Shown here: positions 36,601 through 44,711 of the stretch, in pieces
How the letters are laid out: every line of letters starts with the position of its first letter
Numbering within the stretch: position 1 is the stretch's first letter
Source of the DNA: Terribium retamae
GTDB lineage: Bacteria; Pseudomonadota; Alphaproteobacteria; Rhizobiales; Rhizobiaceae
Assembly (NCBI RefSeq): GCF_022347545.1
Contig: NZ_JAKREW010000001.1
Location: 664,124-728,123, forward strand
Length of the DNA: 64,000 nucleotides
Direction of reading: 5' to 3'
Made by a program: the position numbers and the translations under genes
Notes under the pieces: generated by a model
Databases searched by the model: none
What the model saw: the letters and a program-made list of their open reading frames with translations, nothing else
What the model was told of the DNA's origin: nothing

Positions 36601-37648
36601 CCAGTCCACCCACCGTCTCGTTGTTTGTGGCAGTACCGCCGTTGTTAATGGTTAGGGTGCCGAATATCCGGTTGTCGTTGATCAACTCACCGCCATTGAC
36701 GGTGACAGCTCCATGCAACTCCCCTGTACCAAGGTTGGTGACAATGCCACCATTGACCTCCAACGTTTCCGTCACAGTGCCCGCGTTGGTGAAGGTACCA
36801 TCGGTGTTGACGACGGTCGTGATCGTGCCACCCCGATGATTGATGCTGGTGCCGGAATTGACCAGACCGCCATTCAATCCACTACCTGTGGTATTAGTGA
36901 GCGCGCCGCCCTCCTCTACCGTCACCAGTCCACTCACCGTCTCGTTGTTTGTGGCAGTACCGCCGTTGTTGATGGTTAGGGTGCCGAATATCCGGTTGTC
37001 GTTGATCAACTCACCGCCATTGATGGTAACATCTCCGTGCAGTTCCCCTGAAGCAAGGTTGGTGACAGTACCGCCATTGACTTCGAGATTGCCCATCACG
37101 GTGCCTGCGTTGCTGAAAGTACCCTCACTCGTCACGTCGGCATCGAGTTCGCTGTTAGTACCAACATTCACTGTGCCTCCGCCGTCGATGCTGATCCCTC
37201 TTTCTGCGGACAGACTACCTCCGTCCAAGATATTTATCGTACCGCCCGTCACATCAACGGTACCGCCACCAAAAAAACTATCCACCGCGAGTGAGGCAGC
37301 CGTTCCGGATATGGACAGTGTCCCGCTCCGCATGTCGAGGCTGCGTATCGTTCGCGCATCAACGATGGTCGGCTGAAATGTGCTTCCGCTCGCGTCGATC
37401 CGAACATTACTTGAGCTTACGGGCACGCCACCGCCGTCCCAGTTACCGGCCGTGCCCCAGTCCGAGCTGCCATCCCCATCCCAACGCTGCTGCGCATGCG
37501 CCGCCAATCCTCCATCCAGCAAACCGGCGGACAGGACGCCGCACACAACCAAAGCCGTCGACGAACGCAGCACCCCGCGTCCAGCCCTGCTGGGTGCTGC
37601 CATGTTTATCAAAGGAACAGACACTCGCGATCTATTGCGCAATAGCAT
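33635..37648 (-). CDS. Large autotransporter adhesin with tandem repeats
   Basis: A 1337-residue type V (autotransporter) surface protein. The extended signal region (basic to residue ~28, then SSTALVVCGVLSAGLLDGGL and AAHAQQ) leads to WDGDGSSDWGTAGNWDGGGVP, typical at the passenger start. The passenger is Asn/Gly/Thr-rich beta-helix with 108-residue units (NGGELINDNRIFGTLTINNG and TNTTGSGLNGGLVNSG occur repeatedly). The last ~270 residues form the outer-membrane barrel ending in LRLQF. The frame is open to 37828, but the extra 60 residues are not signal-like. It separates the tssJ operon from ompA, hcp and clpV; a link between adhesion and contact-dependent secretion is inferred. Confidence 0.88.
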   Translation of the reverse strand: MLLRNRSRVSVPLINMAAPSRAGRGVLRSSTALVVCGVLSAGLLDGGLAAHAQQRWDGDGSSDWGTAGNWDGGGVPVSSSNVRIDASGSTFQPTIVDARTIRSLDMRSGTLSISGTAASLAVDSFFGGGTVDVTGGTINILDGGSLSAERGISIDGGGTVNVGTNSELDADVTSEGTFSNAGTVMGNLEVNGGTVTNLASGELHGDVTINGGELINDNRIFGTLTINNGGTATNNETVSGLVTVEEGGALTNTTGSGLNGGLVNSGTSINHRGGTITTVVNTDGTFTNAGTVTETLEVNGGIVTNLGTGELHGAVTVNGGELINDNRIFGTLTINNGGTATNNETVGGLVTVEEGGALTNTTGSGLNGGLVNSGTSINHQGGTITTIVNTDGTFSNAGTVTETLEVNGGIVTNLGTGELHGAVTVNGGELINGNVISSTLTVNSGGRVTNNELVFGLATVNVGGTLNNRTDGQLSGGLVNFGTSTNALDATIASVVNNAGTLSNSGTVTGTLEVNNGTVTNNAIGRIQGAVTVNGGELINNNLINSTVTVNNGGKITNSAVVVGLTTVNDGGILNNNSGSHLDGGLVNFGTSVNVAGGSIAGVINNAGTFTNSGTVAGAATISGGTITNTGQITGVTTVDAGGTLNNYAGGRLDGGLINSGVSVNAADGSVANVVNNAGTFTNSGTVAAATVNGGTLSNLNLISGTLTVNNGGAATNTGTISGLATVNTGGTLNNAGGQFDGGLVNSGMVTGAVTATRSTITNQAAGRMLDSVTVNGGEFVNFGTVEADVRNLAGVFQNSGTIAGTFANSDRAYVQGSVKGDISNKSGASFNLTGSLQASSGFVNEGTLASAGYNTIGGLQFFTNSSGGKLTIRDGLTISSAQTRFEQGSVIDMIGNGTSDSLTVNGNLQSQGATYNIDLIGVDQRVTADKIVVNGNLTGTGNLNFTVGGDLANGQRVLTGSPVTIFDVSGTNDSQFTVTGLPFEPGIIEYEMFKDGQDWVVSSGVNPNAGAIAGSLALINSMVGTVVNRPNSAFVGGLAYEAKPNECGVGPWSRGTGGSASISGTTTGGLEDQVSEVDAYYGGYQGGADFQCFNIGSSGWDVAIGGFGGFNMGRSKQAIDETSVTADFNQYYGGVYASAAKGQFVAELQTRFDYLDYTLNSPVLGLRDAGIDATRLTASGTASYAFTFGDYSLVPSAGASVSYLRTDDLVFRSRHSLSFENQWSVVGFGGVTLARSFLNADKTAAYRPFVTATVYSDFGAKANSTFYDPVSQVTQDLSSEGVGTFGEVSVGLDYLKILPESSFLKARQLNATVRGDLKFSDRLLSGGATVQLRLQF
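36360..37100 (-). repeat. 324-bp tandem repeats within the adhesin gene
   Basis: The same segment starts at 36360, 36684 and 37008 (spacing 324 bp each, exactly 108 codons). The first two copies are nearly identical over their whole length and the third is partial and more diverged. Further copies downstream are recognisable only at protein level. The unit preserves reading frame, so recombination would change passenger length without loss of the protein. Confidence 0.9.
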
Positions 37649-38095
37649 GGAGACTATATTCCCGCTTCCCCCGCCACGATCGGGCGCATGGCCTGCTGCC
37701 GAAACAACTCGAATGTGAAACCCACTATTCGTTCTCTTATACAAAATCGTGAACCCGGCAATTCCACTCGGCGCAAAAATGTCGACCGGATGCCGAGAAA
37801 AGATTCGCGAGTAGTTTCCCCGCCACATTAACCACTCGCGCCATCAAAGCACTTACAGTCAAGCCTCAAAGTCGTTCACCTGGCAGATTTGGATTAATTA
37901 GGACAAACTTACGCCTTCGCCGGCGATCATTTCTACGCCGGCTGAAAACTCGACTTAACGTGATCCGGAATTGTCGGCCGGTAGGCGGCAAAACTCCACT
38001 ACCACAAAGGTACTAAAGCCTTTCTCCCATTGACTTTTAGGGCCACTCTGTTAAGAAATTTTTCAACACTTTTATTGGCAGAGGGCAAAATCCAG
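37649..38095. other. Divergent control region of the adhesin and ompA genes
   Basis: 447 bp between divergently transcribed genes. The left 180 bp are an in-frame open extension of the adhesin frame without signal-peptide character. The centre is A/T-richer (around 37880-37920) and has two GCCGGC palindromes 18 bp apart (37919-37924 and 37937-37942). No convincing sigma-54 or other consensus promoter was found, but promoters for both genes must lie here. Confidence 0.45.
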
Positions 38096-38623
38096 ATGCA
38101 CAAGGTTTGCATTGCTGCGAGCATGGCTTTCGCGCTGACGACGATCGTTGCACAGGCCGATCCAGCCTATAAAGCCGAGCAAATCGTCCAGCATTTCATC
38201 AAATCGGCAAAACTCGGCGAGGCCAGAGCGATCTGCATTGGTACCGACCAGGAATGCAAAGCCAAGGCTGAAGCGCCTCTCGAAGAGATCGACATGCGCG
38301 TCAATTTCGAGTTGAATTCGGCACAGTTGACATCGGATGCGAAAGAGACACTTGAGCAATTCGCCACGGCGCTCAACGACCCGCGCCTCGAAATAGCAAC
38401 GTTCGAGGTCGACGGTCATACCGATGCGCGCGGCACCAAGATTTTCAACGATCAGCTTTCGATTGAGCGCGCGAAAACCGTCGCTGATACTTTGATCAAT
38501 CTTGGCGTATCCAAGGATCGAATCAAAACGCACGGCTATGGCATGTCAAAGCCGTTGAATTCTGATCCTTTTGCTGACGTGAATCGGCGCGTCGAAGCAC
38601 GCATGGTGCTGCCGAAGGACTAA
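38096..38623 (+). CDS. Small OmpA-domain protein with signal peptide
   Basis: A 175-residue exported protein: signal peptide MHKVCIAASMAFALTTIVAQA, a short Cys-containing linker (AICIGTDQECKAKAE, a possible disulphide) and a complete OmpA/MotB peptidoglycan-binding domain with VDGHTDARGTKIFNDQLSIE, RAKTVADTLINLGV and VNRRVEARMVL. No lipobox or beta-barrel is present, so it should be a soluble periplasmic cell-wall binder. Its place between the adhesin and hcp suggests a role in anchoring the secretion apparatus or surface structure. A frame open from 38030 lacks a signal peptide at its start, so ATG 38096 was chosen. A strong terminator follows. Confidence 0.85.
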   Translation: MHKVCIAASMAFALTTIVAQADPAYKAEQIVQHFIKSAKLGEARAICIGTDQECKAKAEAPLEEIDMRVNFELNSAQLTSDAKETLEQFATALNDPRLEIATFEVDGHTDARGTKIFNDQLSIERAKTVADTLINLGVSKDRIKTHGYGMSKPLNSDPFADVNRRVEARMVLPKD

Positions 38624-38646
38624 CCTTCCGACGTTACCGCTGTTCA

Positions 38647-38679
38647 AAAAAGGCTGCTTCCGAGCAGCCTTTTTCTTTT
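38647..38679 (+). terminator. Rho-independent terminator of the OmpA-domain gene
   Basis: A 12-bp stem (38647-38658 with 38663-38674, loop TCCG) followed by TTTTTCTTTT on the plus strand, 23 bp after the stop codon. The A-run on the left makes it usable in both directions, so it may also end the minus-strand gene at 38759. Confidence 0.9.
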
Positions 38680-38758
38680 AGGACGTGCCGGAGTCATTTA
38701 AACAAGTAACGGGAAGCGCACAGCCGGGCTCTCAACCACTACGCTATACTTTGCAGCT

Positions 38759-39511
38759 TCAACGCCCGGATGCGTTGAGAGACAACGCCACCACATAAAG
38801 ACGCTCGGAACCGTCGCGTTCACTCGTCAACCGAACGGCGAGTGCCCTCAGATCGGTCGCCTCCTTAGCATTGAGATGAACGACGCGTCCGAAGGGTTCC
38901 CGAGCCTGATATTTGAACCGGATATCCGGGCGCCCACCGTTAACGGCCCAGTTTTCAATCATGAAGCGCTGACTCATGATCGCGTCATTCACCACATCAC
39001 CCAGCCGCTCCATACTACTGACGGAAAAGGTGACACGACGCGCACGTTCCTGACGCGCGAGCAGGACATCGTCCGGAACCGCGACAAACTGGCTGCGAAG
39101 CTTCAAGATTTCGCTGCCGCGAGATCCGGTCGCATAGCTCGATTGATCGAGCTTGACTTTGCCGGCAGCGACCGTCGCGACAGACAAGACTTTCTGCAAT
39201 GTTTGAGCTGCCGCCGGAACAGCAATCGACCGGTTTGGATCGGCACGAGCGGAGCTCTCCGCCGGTAACCCACCGCGTGTCGGTATTTTTCCGGGCACGC
39301 GCGGTTGCGGTCCTGTTGCGCTGGAAACGAATTTACGCGCCAGCATCTCCACCTGCTGGGAAGACTGGCCACTCAAAGCAACGGACCCGCGAATGAGAAC
39401 AGCCGCGAGATGCAACGGATTCAGCGCAATCTTGAGTTCTTGCACCTCCGCGTCTTCAACCCCTTTGGCAGGTCGCGGCGCAGACGGGCGGAGGTAGTAT
39501 ATATTCGACAT
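38759..39511 (-). CDS. Hypothetical protein of the T6SS locus
   Basis: A 250-residue protein without signal peptide or membrane span, starting MSNIYYLRPSAPRPAKGVED. A Pro/Ala-rich low-complexity stretch (about residues 65-110) links an N-terminal helical part (LKIALNPLHLAAVLIRGSVA) and a C-terminal part with KYQAREPFGRVVHLNAKEAT and SERDGSERLYVVALSLNASG. I do not recognise a family. It lies just downstream of hcp on the same strand, past the hcp terminator. In-frame ATGs at 39520 and 39565 are alternative starts; none has a good ribosome site. A cytoplasmic accessory role is a guess from location. Confidence 0.6.
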   Translation of the reverse strand: MSNIYYLRPSAPRPAKGVEDAEVQELKIALNPLHLAAVLIRGSVALSGQSSQQVEMLARKFVSSATGPQPRVPGKIPTRGGLPAESSARADPNRSIAVPAAAQTLQKVLSVATVAAGKVKLDQSSYATGSRGSEILKLRSQFVAVPDDVLLARQERARRVTFSVSSMERLGDVVNDAIMSQRFMIENWAVNGGRPDIRFKYQAREPFGRVVHLNAKEATDLRALAVRLTSERDGSERLYVVALSLNASGR

Positions 39512-39539
39512 GGCAACCATTCTACGCGCGAACGCCGCC

Positions 39540-39580
39540 AAGAAAAAAGGATGCCTGAACGGCATCCTTCATTTTTTCTG
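39540..39580. terminator. Bidirectional terminator downstream of hcp
   Basis: A 9-bp stem (39547-39555 with 39561-39569) with loop TGAAC. On the minus strand the stem is followed by TTTTTTCT, ending hcp 27 bp after its stop; on the plus strand ATTTTTTC follows two bases further on. Confidence 0.8.
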
Positions 39581-39596
39581 CGCTTATAGAAAGAGA

Positions 39597-40073
39597 TCAG
39601 GCCGCGCGGGTGGTCGTCAGATCGTACGACGCGATCATCGGCGACTTCGGGTTGTTCATCTCATCGTACGGGATGTACTTCACTTCCATCTTCGTGAAGT
39701 TCAACCGCACCGTCTCGACTGGACGATCTCCTGCAGTATCGACTGAGTAGTTCGCGATCAGCGTATTGGTCAAAATGTATTCGATATAGGTGTCGCCCGG
39801 CGAGCCAGTCGTAACCAGATGAATGGTCGCACGCTTGCCAGTCTTACCAGAGCAGGCTTCCTGGAATAGTTTCGTCGAAGAAGAATCACTGACCTTGGTC
39901 AAGATCATTTCGCTAATGGTCGGCTCCGAAGCCTCGCGATTGGCGGTCGATCCAGCAGATGTGTTCATATTACGCGATACATCCCAATGGATAGCCTCGA
40001 TGTCCATCCACTGCTTGTGAGTCTCGTGAGTTGCATCCCCCTGGATGCCGTCAAGCTGCAAGTAAATCGGCAT
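39597..40073 (-). CDS. hcp: T6SS inner-tube protein Hcp (TssD)
   Basis: Hexameric ring protein that forms the secreted inner tube. The 158 residues begin MPIYLQLDGIQGDATHETHK and show the Hcp1 family blocks VSDSSSTKLFQEACSGKTG, IEYILTNTLIANYSVD and VRLNFTKMEVKYIPYDE. GGGAG lies about eight bases before the ATG at 40073; a longer frame to 40118 lacks family similarity. It follows clpV after 101 bp on the minus strand and has its own strong terminator, as expected for a highly expressed subunit. Confidence 0.97.
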   Translation of the reverse strand: MPIYLQLDGIQGDATHETHKQWMDIEAIHWDVSRNMNTSAGSTANREASEPTISEMILTKVSDSSSTKLFQEACSGKTGKRATIHLVTTGSPGDTYIEYILTNTLIANYSVDTAGDRPVETVRLNFTKMEVKYIPYDEMNNPKSPMIASYDLTTTRAA

Positions 40074-40143
40074 TTTATACTCCCGTATATTAGGCTGCCC
40101 TAAAACTCTAAGGATCAAACCTAAATGCAGTTTGATTGAACAT

Positions 40144-40167
40144 GGGCCCCACGCTTCGTGGCAGCCC
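40144..40167 (-). promoter_or_regulatory. Intercistronic hairpin between clpV and hcp
   Basis: A GC-rich stem (GGGCCCCACG, loop CTT, CGTGGCAGCCC) lies just after the clpV stop codon and 70 bp before hcp. No T tract follows, so it is more likely an mRNA-stabilising or processing hairpin than a terminator, which would help hcp accumulate above clpV. Confidence 0.45.
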
Positions 40168-40174
40168 CCGCATA

Positions 40175-42769
40175 CTAGGTGATCTTAACAAGAATTTGAC
40201 TGTCCTCGTCAACCGAAATAACCGCCTGTTGGACAGGTTTCTTATGAAGAACGAATGCGAGAACTTGTCGAGACAACTCTGGCAATATCTGACGCGATAT
40301 AGTTGATTCAATAGCCCTGGCCCCAGTGTCGATCGCTTGCGACCGGTTTACTAGGAGATCGATCAAAGCGTCAGACACTTCCAGCCTTGCGCCATATTGA
40401 TTAGCCAGCCTCCGTTCGATCTTGCTCATCTGAATTCTGGCAATATCCGCCAGGACATTCGGCGCGAGGGGCAAGTAAGGTACTATCGCCAACCGCCCTA
40501 GAAACGCAGGCTTGAATTGTTCCAATAGTTCCGGCTGCAGGAGATCAAGCAGCGCCTTGCCCTCAGGCATCGTATCCGGATCAGCGGACAGGGCTGTCAG
40601 TGTTTTTGTCCCGGTGTTTGCCGTCATGATGATGGTGGTGTTCTTGAAGTCGATATCCCTCCCTTCACCATCCTTGAGCATGCCTTTATCAAACACTTGA
40701 TAGAATATGTCCTGCACGCCCGGATGGGCCTTGTCGATCTCGTCCAGAAGCAAGGCCCCATAAGGTTTCTTGCGGACAGCCTCGGTCAGGATGCCTCCCT
40801 CGCCATAACCGACATAACCGGGTGGCGAACCGAGCAAGAGAGAGACTTTGTGCTCCTCTTTGAACTCCGACATGTTGATGATCGTGAGGTTCTCCTCGCC
40901 GCCATAAAGCAGCGAGGCCAACGCCAGAGCCGTTTCAGTCTTGCCGACGCCAGATGTCCCAACCATCAGGAAAACGCCCGGCGGACGCCGCTCGTCGCCA
41001 AGGTTTGCTCGCGCGGTCACCATCGCGTCCGCAATGCTCTTGAGAGCGTGATCCTGTCCGACGACACGCTCCTTCAGGCGGTCTTCCAATGTCTGGACCG
41101 TTTCGACGAGGTCGCGCATCAGACGTCCAACCGGAATTCCCGTCCACCGTGCGGTGACTGCCGCGACCGTTTCCTTGTCGACAACCCGGTGGATCAGCGG
41201 GCTCTCACCCTGCAGTTCTACGAGTTGAGTCTCCAGCTCAAGCAGCCGGGCCACATTGCGGGCTTCGTCCGCCTCGACCTCGTCTGCTTCATCCACCAGC
41301 TTGCGTTCGGTTTCGAACTGGCGGTTCAGTCGATCGAGATCCGTTGTCAATCGCGCCAGTCCAGTATCGATCTCAGCAATGCGCTCTGCGACACTTGCCT
41401 GATCCGGCTCTGTCTCCAGACGCGTCCTTTCCATCCTCAGGTGATCGCGGCTGCGTTCGGCATCCTGTATTTGAGCGGGTGTTGTTATGCGCGAGATCGA
41501 GACTGATGCACATGCCGTATCGATCAAGCTTACGGCCTTATCCGGCAATTGGCGCCCTTGGATGTAGCGCGTCGACAGCGTGACGGCCGCTCTCACCGCC
41601 TCGTCGCGGATGCGAACCTGATGATGCTTTTCCAACGCATCCACTAGGCTCCGTACCATACGTATCGCAGTTTCCTGGTCCGGTTCACCGATCTGCACCG
41701 GCTGGAAACGGCGCGTCAGCGCGGCATCTTTCTCGAAGTATTTCTTGTACTCGGCCCAGGTCGTCGCGGCGATCGTGCGCAATTCGCCACGGGCAAGTGC
41801 AGGTTTGAGGATGTTGGCGGCATCGCCTTGGCCAGCCTGACCGCCGGCACCAATCATGGTATGGGCCTCATCGATGAACATGATGACCGGTTCCGGCGAG
41901 GCCTTGGCTTCATCGATTACGCCCTTTAGCCGCCGCTCGAACTCTCCCTTCACGCCGGCACCCGCCTGGAGCAAGGTCAAGTCCAGACTGAGCAGCCTGA
42001 TGTCGCGCAGCTTTTCAGGCACGTTCCCAGATGCGACTTCGATGGCAAACGCTTCGACAACGGCTGTCTTACCGACGCCGGCCTCACCGACGAGAATGGG
42101 ATTGTTCTGGCGCCTGCGGACAAGAATATCGACGATCTGGCGCATCTCCGCATCGCGACCCACGACGGGATCGAGCTTGCCGGCCCTCGCCTGTTCCGTC
42201 ATGTCGATCGTATAGGATTGAAGAAACTGGCCGGGTCCGGCTCCGGTCGCATGCGCCTCGCCAGCCCCTCCCAACGGGGCGCCTTGCCCGGCTGGCAAGC
42301 CTTCCGCCTGAGGACGTTCCGCCAGCAGCTTTTCCAGTTCCCCCAGCCGGATATCCCGCAACGGTGGTACGGCACCCACTACCACTGACCGCAGATTGCT
42401 GTCGCTCAGGCTCGCATAGAGCAGGTCAAGCACGTCGACGCGTTCCCGGCCGTGCTGCAATGAGGCGTAGAGCCAACCCTCCCGGGTGATGTCGATGACG
42501 GCTGGCGAGATCGAAGGCGCGCTCGTTTCAGAGCGCCCATAACGCGCGATCCCGCGATAGGCGCTCTCCTCTATATCCTCCGGATCGCCGCCGGCGGCCT
42601 CGACAATGGCCTTGAACTCGGAGGACTTCGCTATGCAGCCAGCGATCCAGTGCTCGATCTCGACTGCGCTGTTGCCGTGGCGCACCGCTATGGCCACTGC
42701 CTCCTCCAAAGCGACAACCAGCTCGCCATCGAGCCGGCGGATCATCAAGGTCAAATCGACTGCTGGCAT
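40175..42769 (-). CDS. clpV: T6SS ATPase ClpV (TssH)
   Basis: AAA+ unfoldase that disassembles the contracted TssBC sheath. The 864-residue protein has the N-terminal sheath-binding domain (DLTLMIRRLDGELVVALEEA), first AAA domain with GEAGVGKTAVVEA and VIMFIDEAHTMIG, a coiled-coil middle insert (about 400-510) and second AAA domain with GTSGVGKTETALAL and LLLDEIDKAHPGV. The start at 42769 (MPAVDL) has GGGGA upstream; in-frame ATGs at 42787 and 42868 add residues that do not fit the family. It is divergent from tssA. Confidence 0.96.
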   Translation of the reverse strand: MPAVDLTLMIRRLDGELVVALEEAVAIAVRHGNSAVEIEHWIAGCIAKSSEFKAIVEAAGGDPEDIEESAYRGIARYGRSETSAPSISPAVIDITREGWLYASLQHGRERVDVLDLLYASLSDSNLRSVVVGAVPPLRDIRLGELEKLLAERPQAEGLPAGQGAPLGGAGEAHATGAGPGQFLQSYTIDMTEQARAGKLDPVVGRDAEMRQIVDILVRRRQNNPILVGEAGVGKTAVVEAFAIEVASGNVPEKLRDIRLLSLDLTLLQAGAGVKGEFERRLKGVIDEAKASPEPVIMFIDEAHTMIGAGGQAGQGDAANILKPALARGELRTIAATTWAEYKKYFEKDAALTRRFQPVQIGEPDQETAIRMVRSLVDALEKHHQVRIRDEAVRAAVTLSTRYIQGRQLPDKAVSLIDTACASVSISRITTPAQIQDAERSRDHLRMERTRLETEPDQASVAERIAEIDTGLARLTTDLDRLNRQFETERKLVDEADEVEADEARNVARLLELETQLVELQGESPLIHRVVDKETVAAVTARWTGIPVGRLMRDLVETVQTLEDRLKERVVGQDHALKSIADAMVTARANLGDERRPPGVFLMVGTSGVGKTETALALASLLYGGEENLTIINMSEFKEEHKVSLLLGSPPGYVGYGEGGILTEAVRKKPYGALLLDEIDKAHPGVQDIFYQVFDKGMLKDGEGRDIDFKNTTIIMTANTGTKTLTALSADPDTMPEGKALLDLLQPELLEQFKPAFLGRLAIVPYLPLAPNVLADIARIQMSKIERRLANQYGARLEVSDALIDLLVNRSQAIDTGARAIESTISRQILPELSRQVLAFVLHKKPVQQAVISVDEDSQILVKIT

Positions 42770-42962
42770 TCGGTCCCCGTATTTCATCGCAGTGCCGCAA
42801 AACACGTATAGGTCTATTCGCACGGCCTGAGCCGAATTACCAGAACAGCACCTCGTGACTTGCATCACAGTATCAAAGCTCAGTCTTGTCGAATGAATTC
42901 CATAGTTTAGTGTAGGCGTGATGAAATTGCGGACTTAGCCAAAAGAACGGTCGAGGGGTCAT

Positions 42963-44072
42963 TTGACAATCACGGACTATGTAAGAGTAGGACAGGTTTT
43001 CGGCGGGGATCATCCCACCGGCGTGAACCTGCGCGACGATCGGGAATTGGTTCGCCAATATCACCTTGTGCGAGACGCCCGATCGACCGCCCGCTCCGAG
43101 GATCGCTCCCTCGAGAACCCTGTGGTCATCGATCGCAACGAACGTGACCCACAGGACGATATCCATCCTCCTTCGGCTCGTTGGAAGGACGTCCATGATC
43201 TTGCGCTTGAAGCGCTGGAAACCCAGACCAAAGATATCGAACTGCTCGCCTGGTTGGCCGAGGGCGCTATTCGTGTCCGAGGATTCGAGGCGTTGGCAGG
43301 CGTGCTGAAGGCGATGAGCGAGCTGTTGGCCAATCATTTTCAAGCACTCCATAGCATCGACGACGAAAGCATCGCTGACCGGGTGGCTCCCCTTGCCGGC
43401 CTGAACGGAAGTCTCGACAGCGACGGCACGTTGATCCGACCGCTACGGCTCAGTTCCCTCTCTCCCGCCAGCATCTACGGCCGCATGAGTCTTTGGTCAC
43501 TGGATCGCGCGCGCAAGCTTGGGGACAGTGCCGTGATGACCGAATTCCAACAGGAGTTCGGCCGCCTCGACGGCGCTCTCTTCCAGGCCCGCCGCGCGGC
43601 AATCGCGTCGTGCCAGCGCAGCATTGCTGAAATGGATGCAAGCCTGACGGCATCTTGTGGTGCCGATGGTCCGTCTTTCGGAAGAATCAAGGACGTCCTC
43701 GAAGACATCGACCGTGCCTACACTGAGCTGTCGGTCTATGTTCGCTTGCCTGAGGGACCTACCGAGATAGCCGAAGATCTCTCCGTAAGCTCCAGCGACG
43801 CAACTCCTCCGGCCAATGGCCATGTAGCGCCGCAAGCCAGACCCGGGCAGATCATGGACAGAGAGCAGGCTTTCCGCCAGCTGTTGGAAATCGCGGCATT
43901 CTTCAGGCGAACCGAGCCGCATTCGACCATTCCGATGGCGATCGAGACGCTCGTCCACCGTGGCCGTATGGATTTCATGGGATTACTTGCAGAACTCATT
44001 CCGGACGACAATCAACGCCGTGATATGCTCACACGTGCAGGAATCAAACCGCTCAATCCCGGCGGATCTTAA
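42963..44072 (+). CDS. tssA: T6SS assembly protein TssA (ImpA)
   Basis: Primes baseplate, tube and sheath assembly. The 369 residues contain the ImpA_N domain: HPTGVNLRDDRELVRQYHLV, then the ARWKDVHDLALEALETQTKD and ELLAWLAEGAIRVRGFEAL helices. The C-terminal region FRQLLEIAAFFRRTEPHSTI with LVHRGRMDFMGLLAELI is that of the shorter ImpA/TssA class. No ATG exists near the domain start; a TTG at 42963 preceded by GAGGGG (42953-42958) is the best start. First gene of the tssA-to-tssG run. Confidence 0.94.
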   Translation: MTITDYVRVGQVFGGDHPTGVNLRDDRELVRQYHLVRDARSTARSEDRSLENPVVIDRNERDPQDDIHPPSARWKDVHDLALEALETQTKDIELLAWLAEGAIRVRGFEALAGVLKAMSELLANHFQALHSIDDESIADRVAPLAGLNGSLDSDGTLIRPLRLSSLSPASIYGRMSLWSLDRARKLGDSAVMTEFQQEFGRLDGALFQARRAAIASCQRSIAEMDASLTASCGADGPSFGRIKDVLEDIDRAYTELSVYVRLPEGPTEIAEDLSVSSSDATPPANGHVAPQARPGQIMDREQAFRQLLEIAAFFRRTEPHSTIPMAIETLVHRGRMDFMGLLAELIPDDNQRRDMLTRAGIKPLNPGGS

Positions 44073-44186
44073 TGCTTTGCGCGGCATTGACCTTGCCGGG
44101 CAGACGGTCTCGACATATTGATTATTGAATTTTAAGCCCGAACGGGTTGCGGCACGCCTACTATACAGAGATCGAGGAGAAATCGA

Positions 44187-44708
44187 TTGGCCAGCATTCA
44201 TGACAAACTGGAGCGGGTGCGCAAACCTCGCGTGCACATCAAGTATGAAGTCGAAACCGAAGGAGCCATGATCGAAAAAGAGCTGCCCTTCGTGGTCGGC
44301 GTTCTTGGTGACTTCACCGGCGATCCTACGCAGCCCCAGCGGCCGTTTGGAGAACGCAAGTTCATCCAGATCGATCGTGACAATTTCGACGACGTGATGA
44401 AGCGCCTTGCACCAGGCTTGAACCTGCGCGTCGAAAATACGATCGACGGCCAGGGCAAGGAAATGGCAGTCAGCCTCAAGTTCGAGAAAATGGACGATTT
44501 CGAGCCCGGGGCGATCGTCGAGCAGGTGCCGGCGCTCAAGGCATTGCTGGACGCGCGCAACGAGCTGCGCGATTTGCTGAGCAAGGCGGATCGCTCGGAA
44601 GACCTTGAGGTTCTTCTGGAAGGCATCCTTCAGAACCAGACAGAGCTGAAGAAGCTTGCCTCCGAACTCAAGGCTTCGGGCAAAGGCAACGAAGTTAAAG
44701 GCAGCTAA
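44187..44708 (+). CDS. tssB: T6SS sheath small subunit TssB (ImpB/VipA)
   Basis: Pairs with TssC to form the contractile sheath. The 173-residue protein shows the family pattern [51 protein letters not shown] and, near the end, the helical [20 protein letters not shown] segment with a Lys-rich tail. A TTG start at 44187 has GAGGAG seven bases upstream. The next gene, tssC, begins 3 bp after its stop, so the sheath pair is coupled. Confidence 0.97.
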   Translation: MASIHDKLERVRKPRVHIKYEVETEGAMIEKELPFVVGVLGDFTGDPTQPQRPFGERKFIQIDRDNFDDVMKRLAPGLNLRVENTIDGQGKEMAVSLKFEKMDDFEPGAIVEQVPALKALLDARNELRDLLSKADRSEDLEVLLEGILQNQTELKKLASELKASGKGNEVKGS

Positions 44709-44711
44709 GCT

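Noticed and set aside
36360..37100. Possible CRISPR array
   Set aside because: Units are 324 bp, contiguous and in frame within a coding gene, with no spacers and no cas genes in the window.
35445..37376. Several Pro/Val-rich plus-strand open frames
   Set aside because: They mirror the repetitive Asn/Gly-rich adhesin passenger and show the same 324-bp periodicity; no independent coding evidence.
37649..37828. Sixty-residue extension of the adhesin N-terminus
   Set aside because: It is not signal-like and would bury the clear signal region; the ATG at 37648 is preferred.
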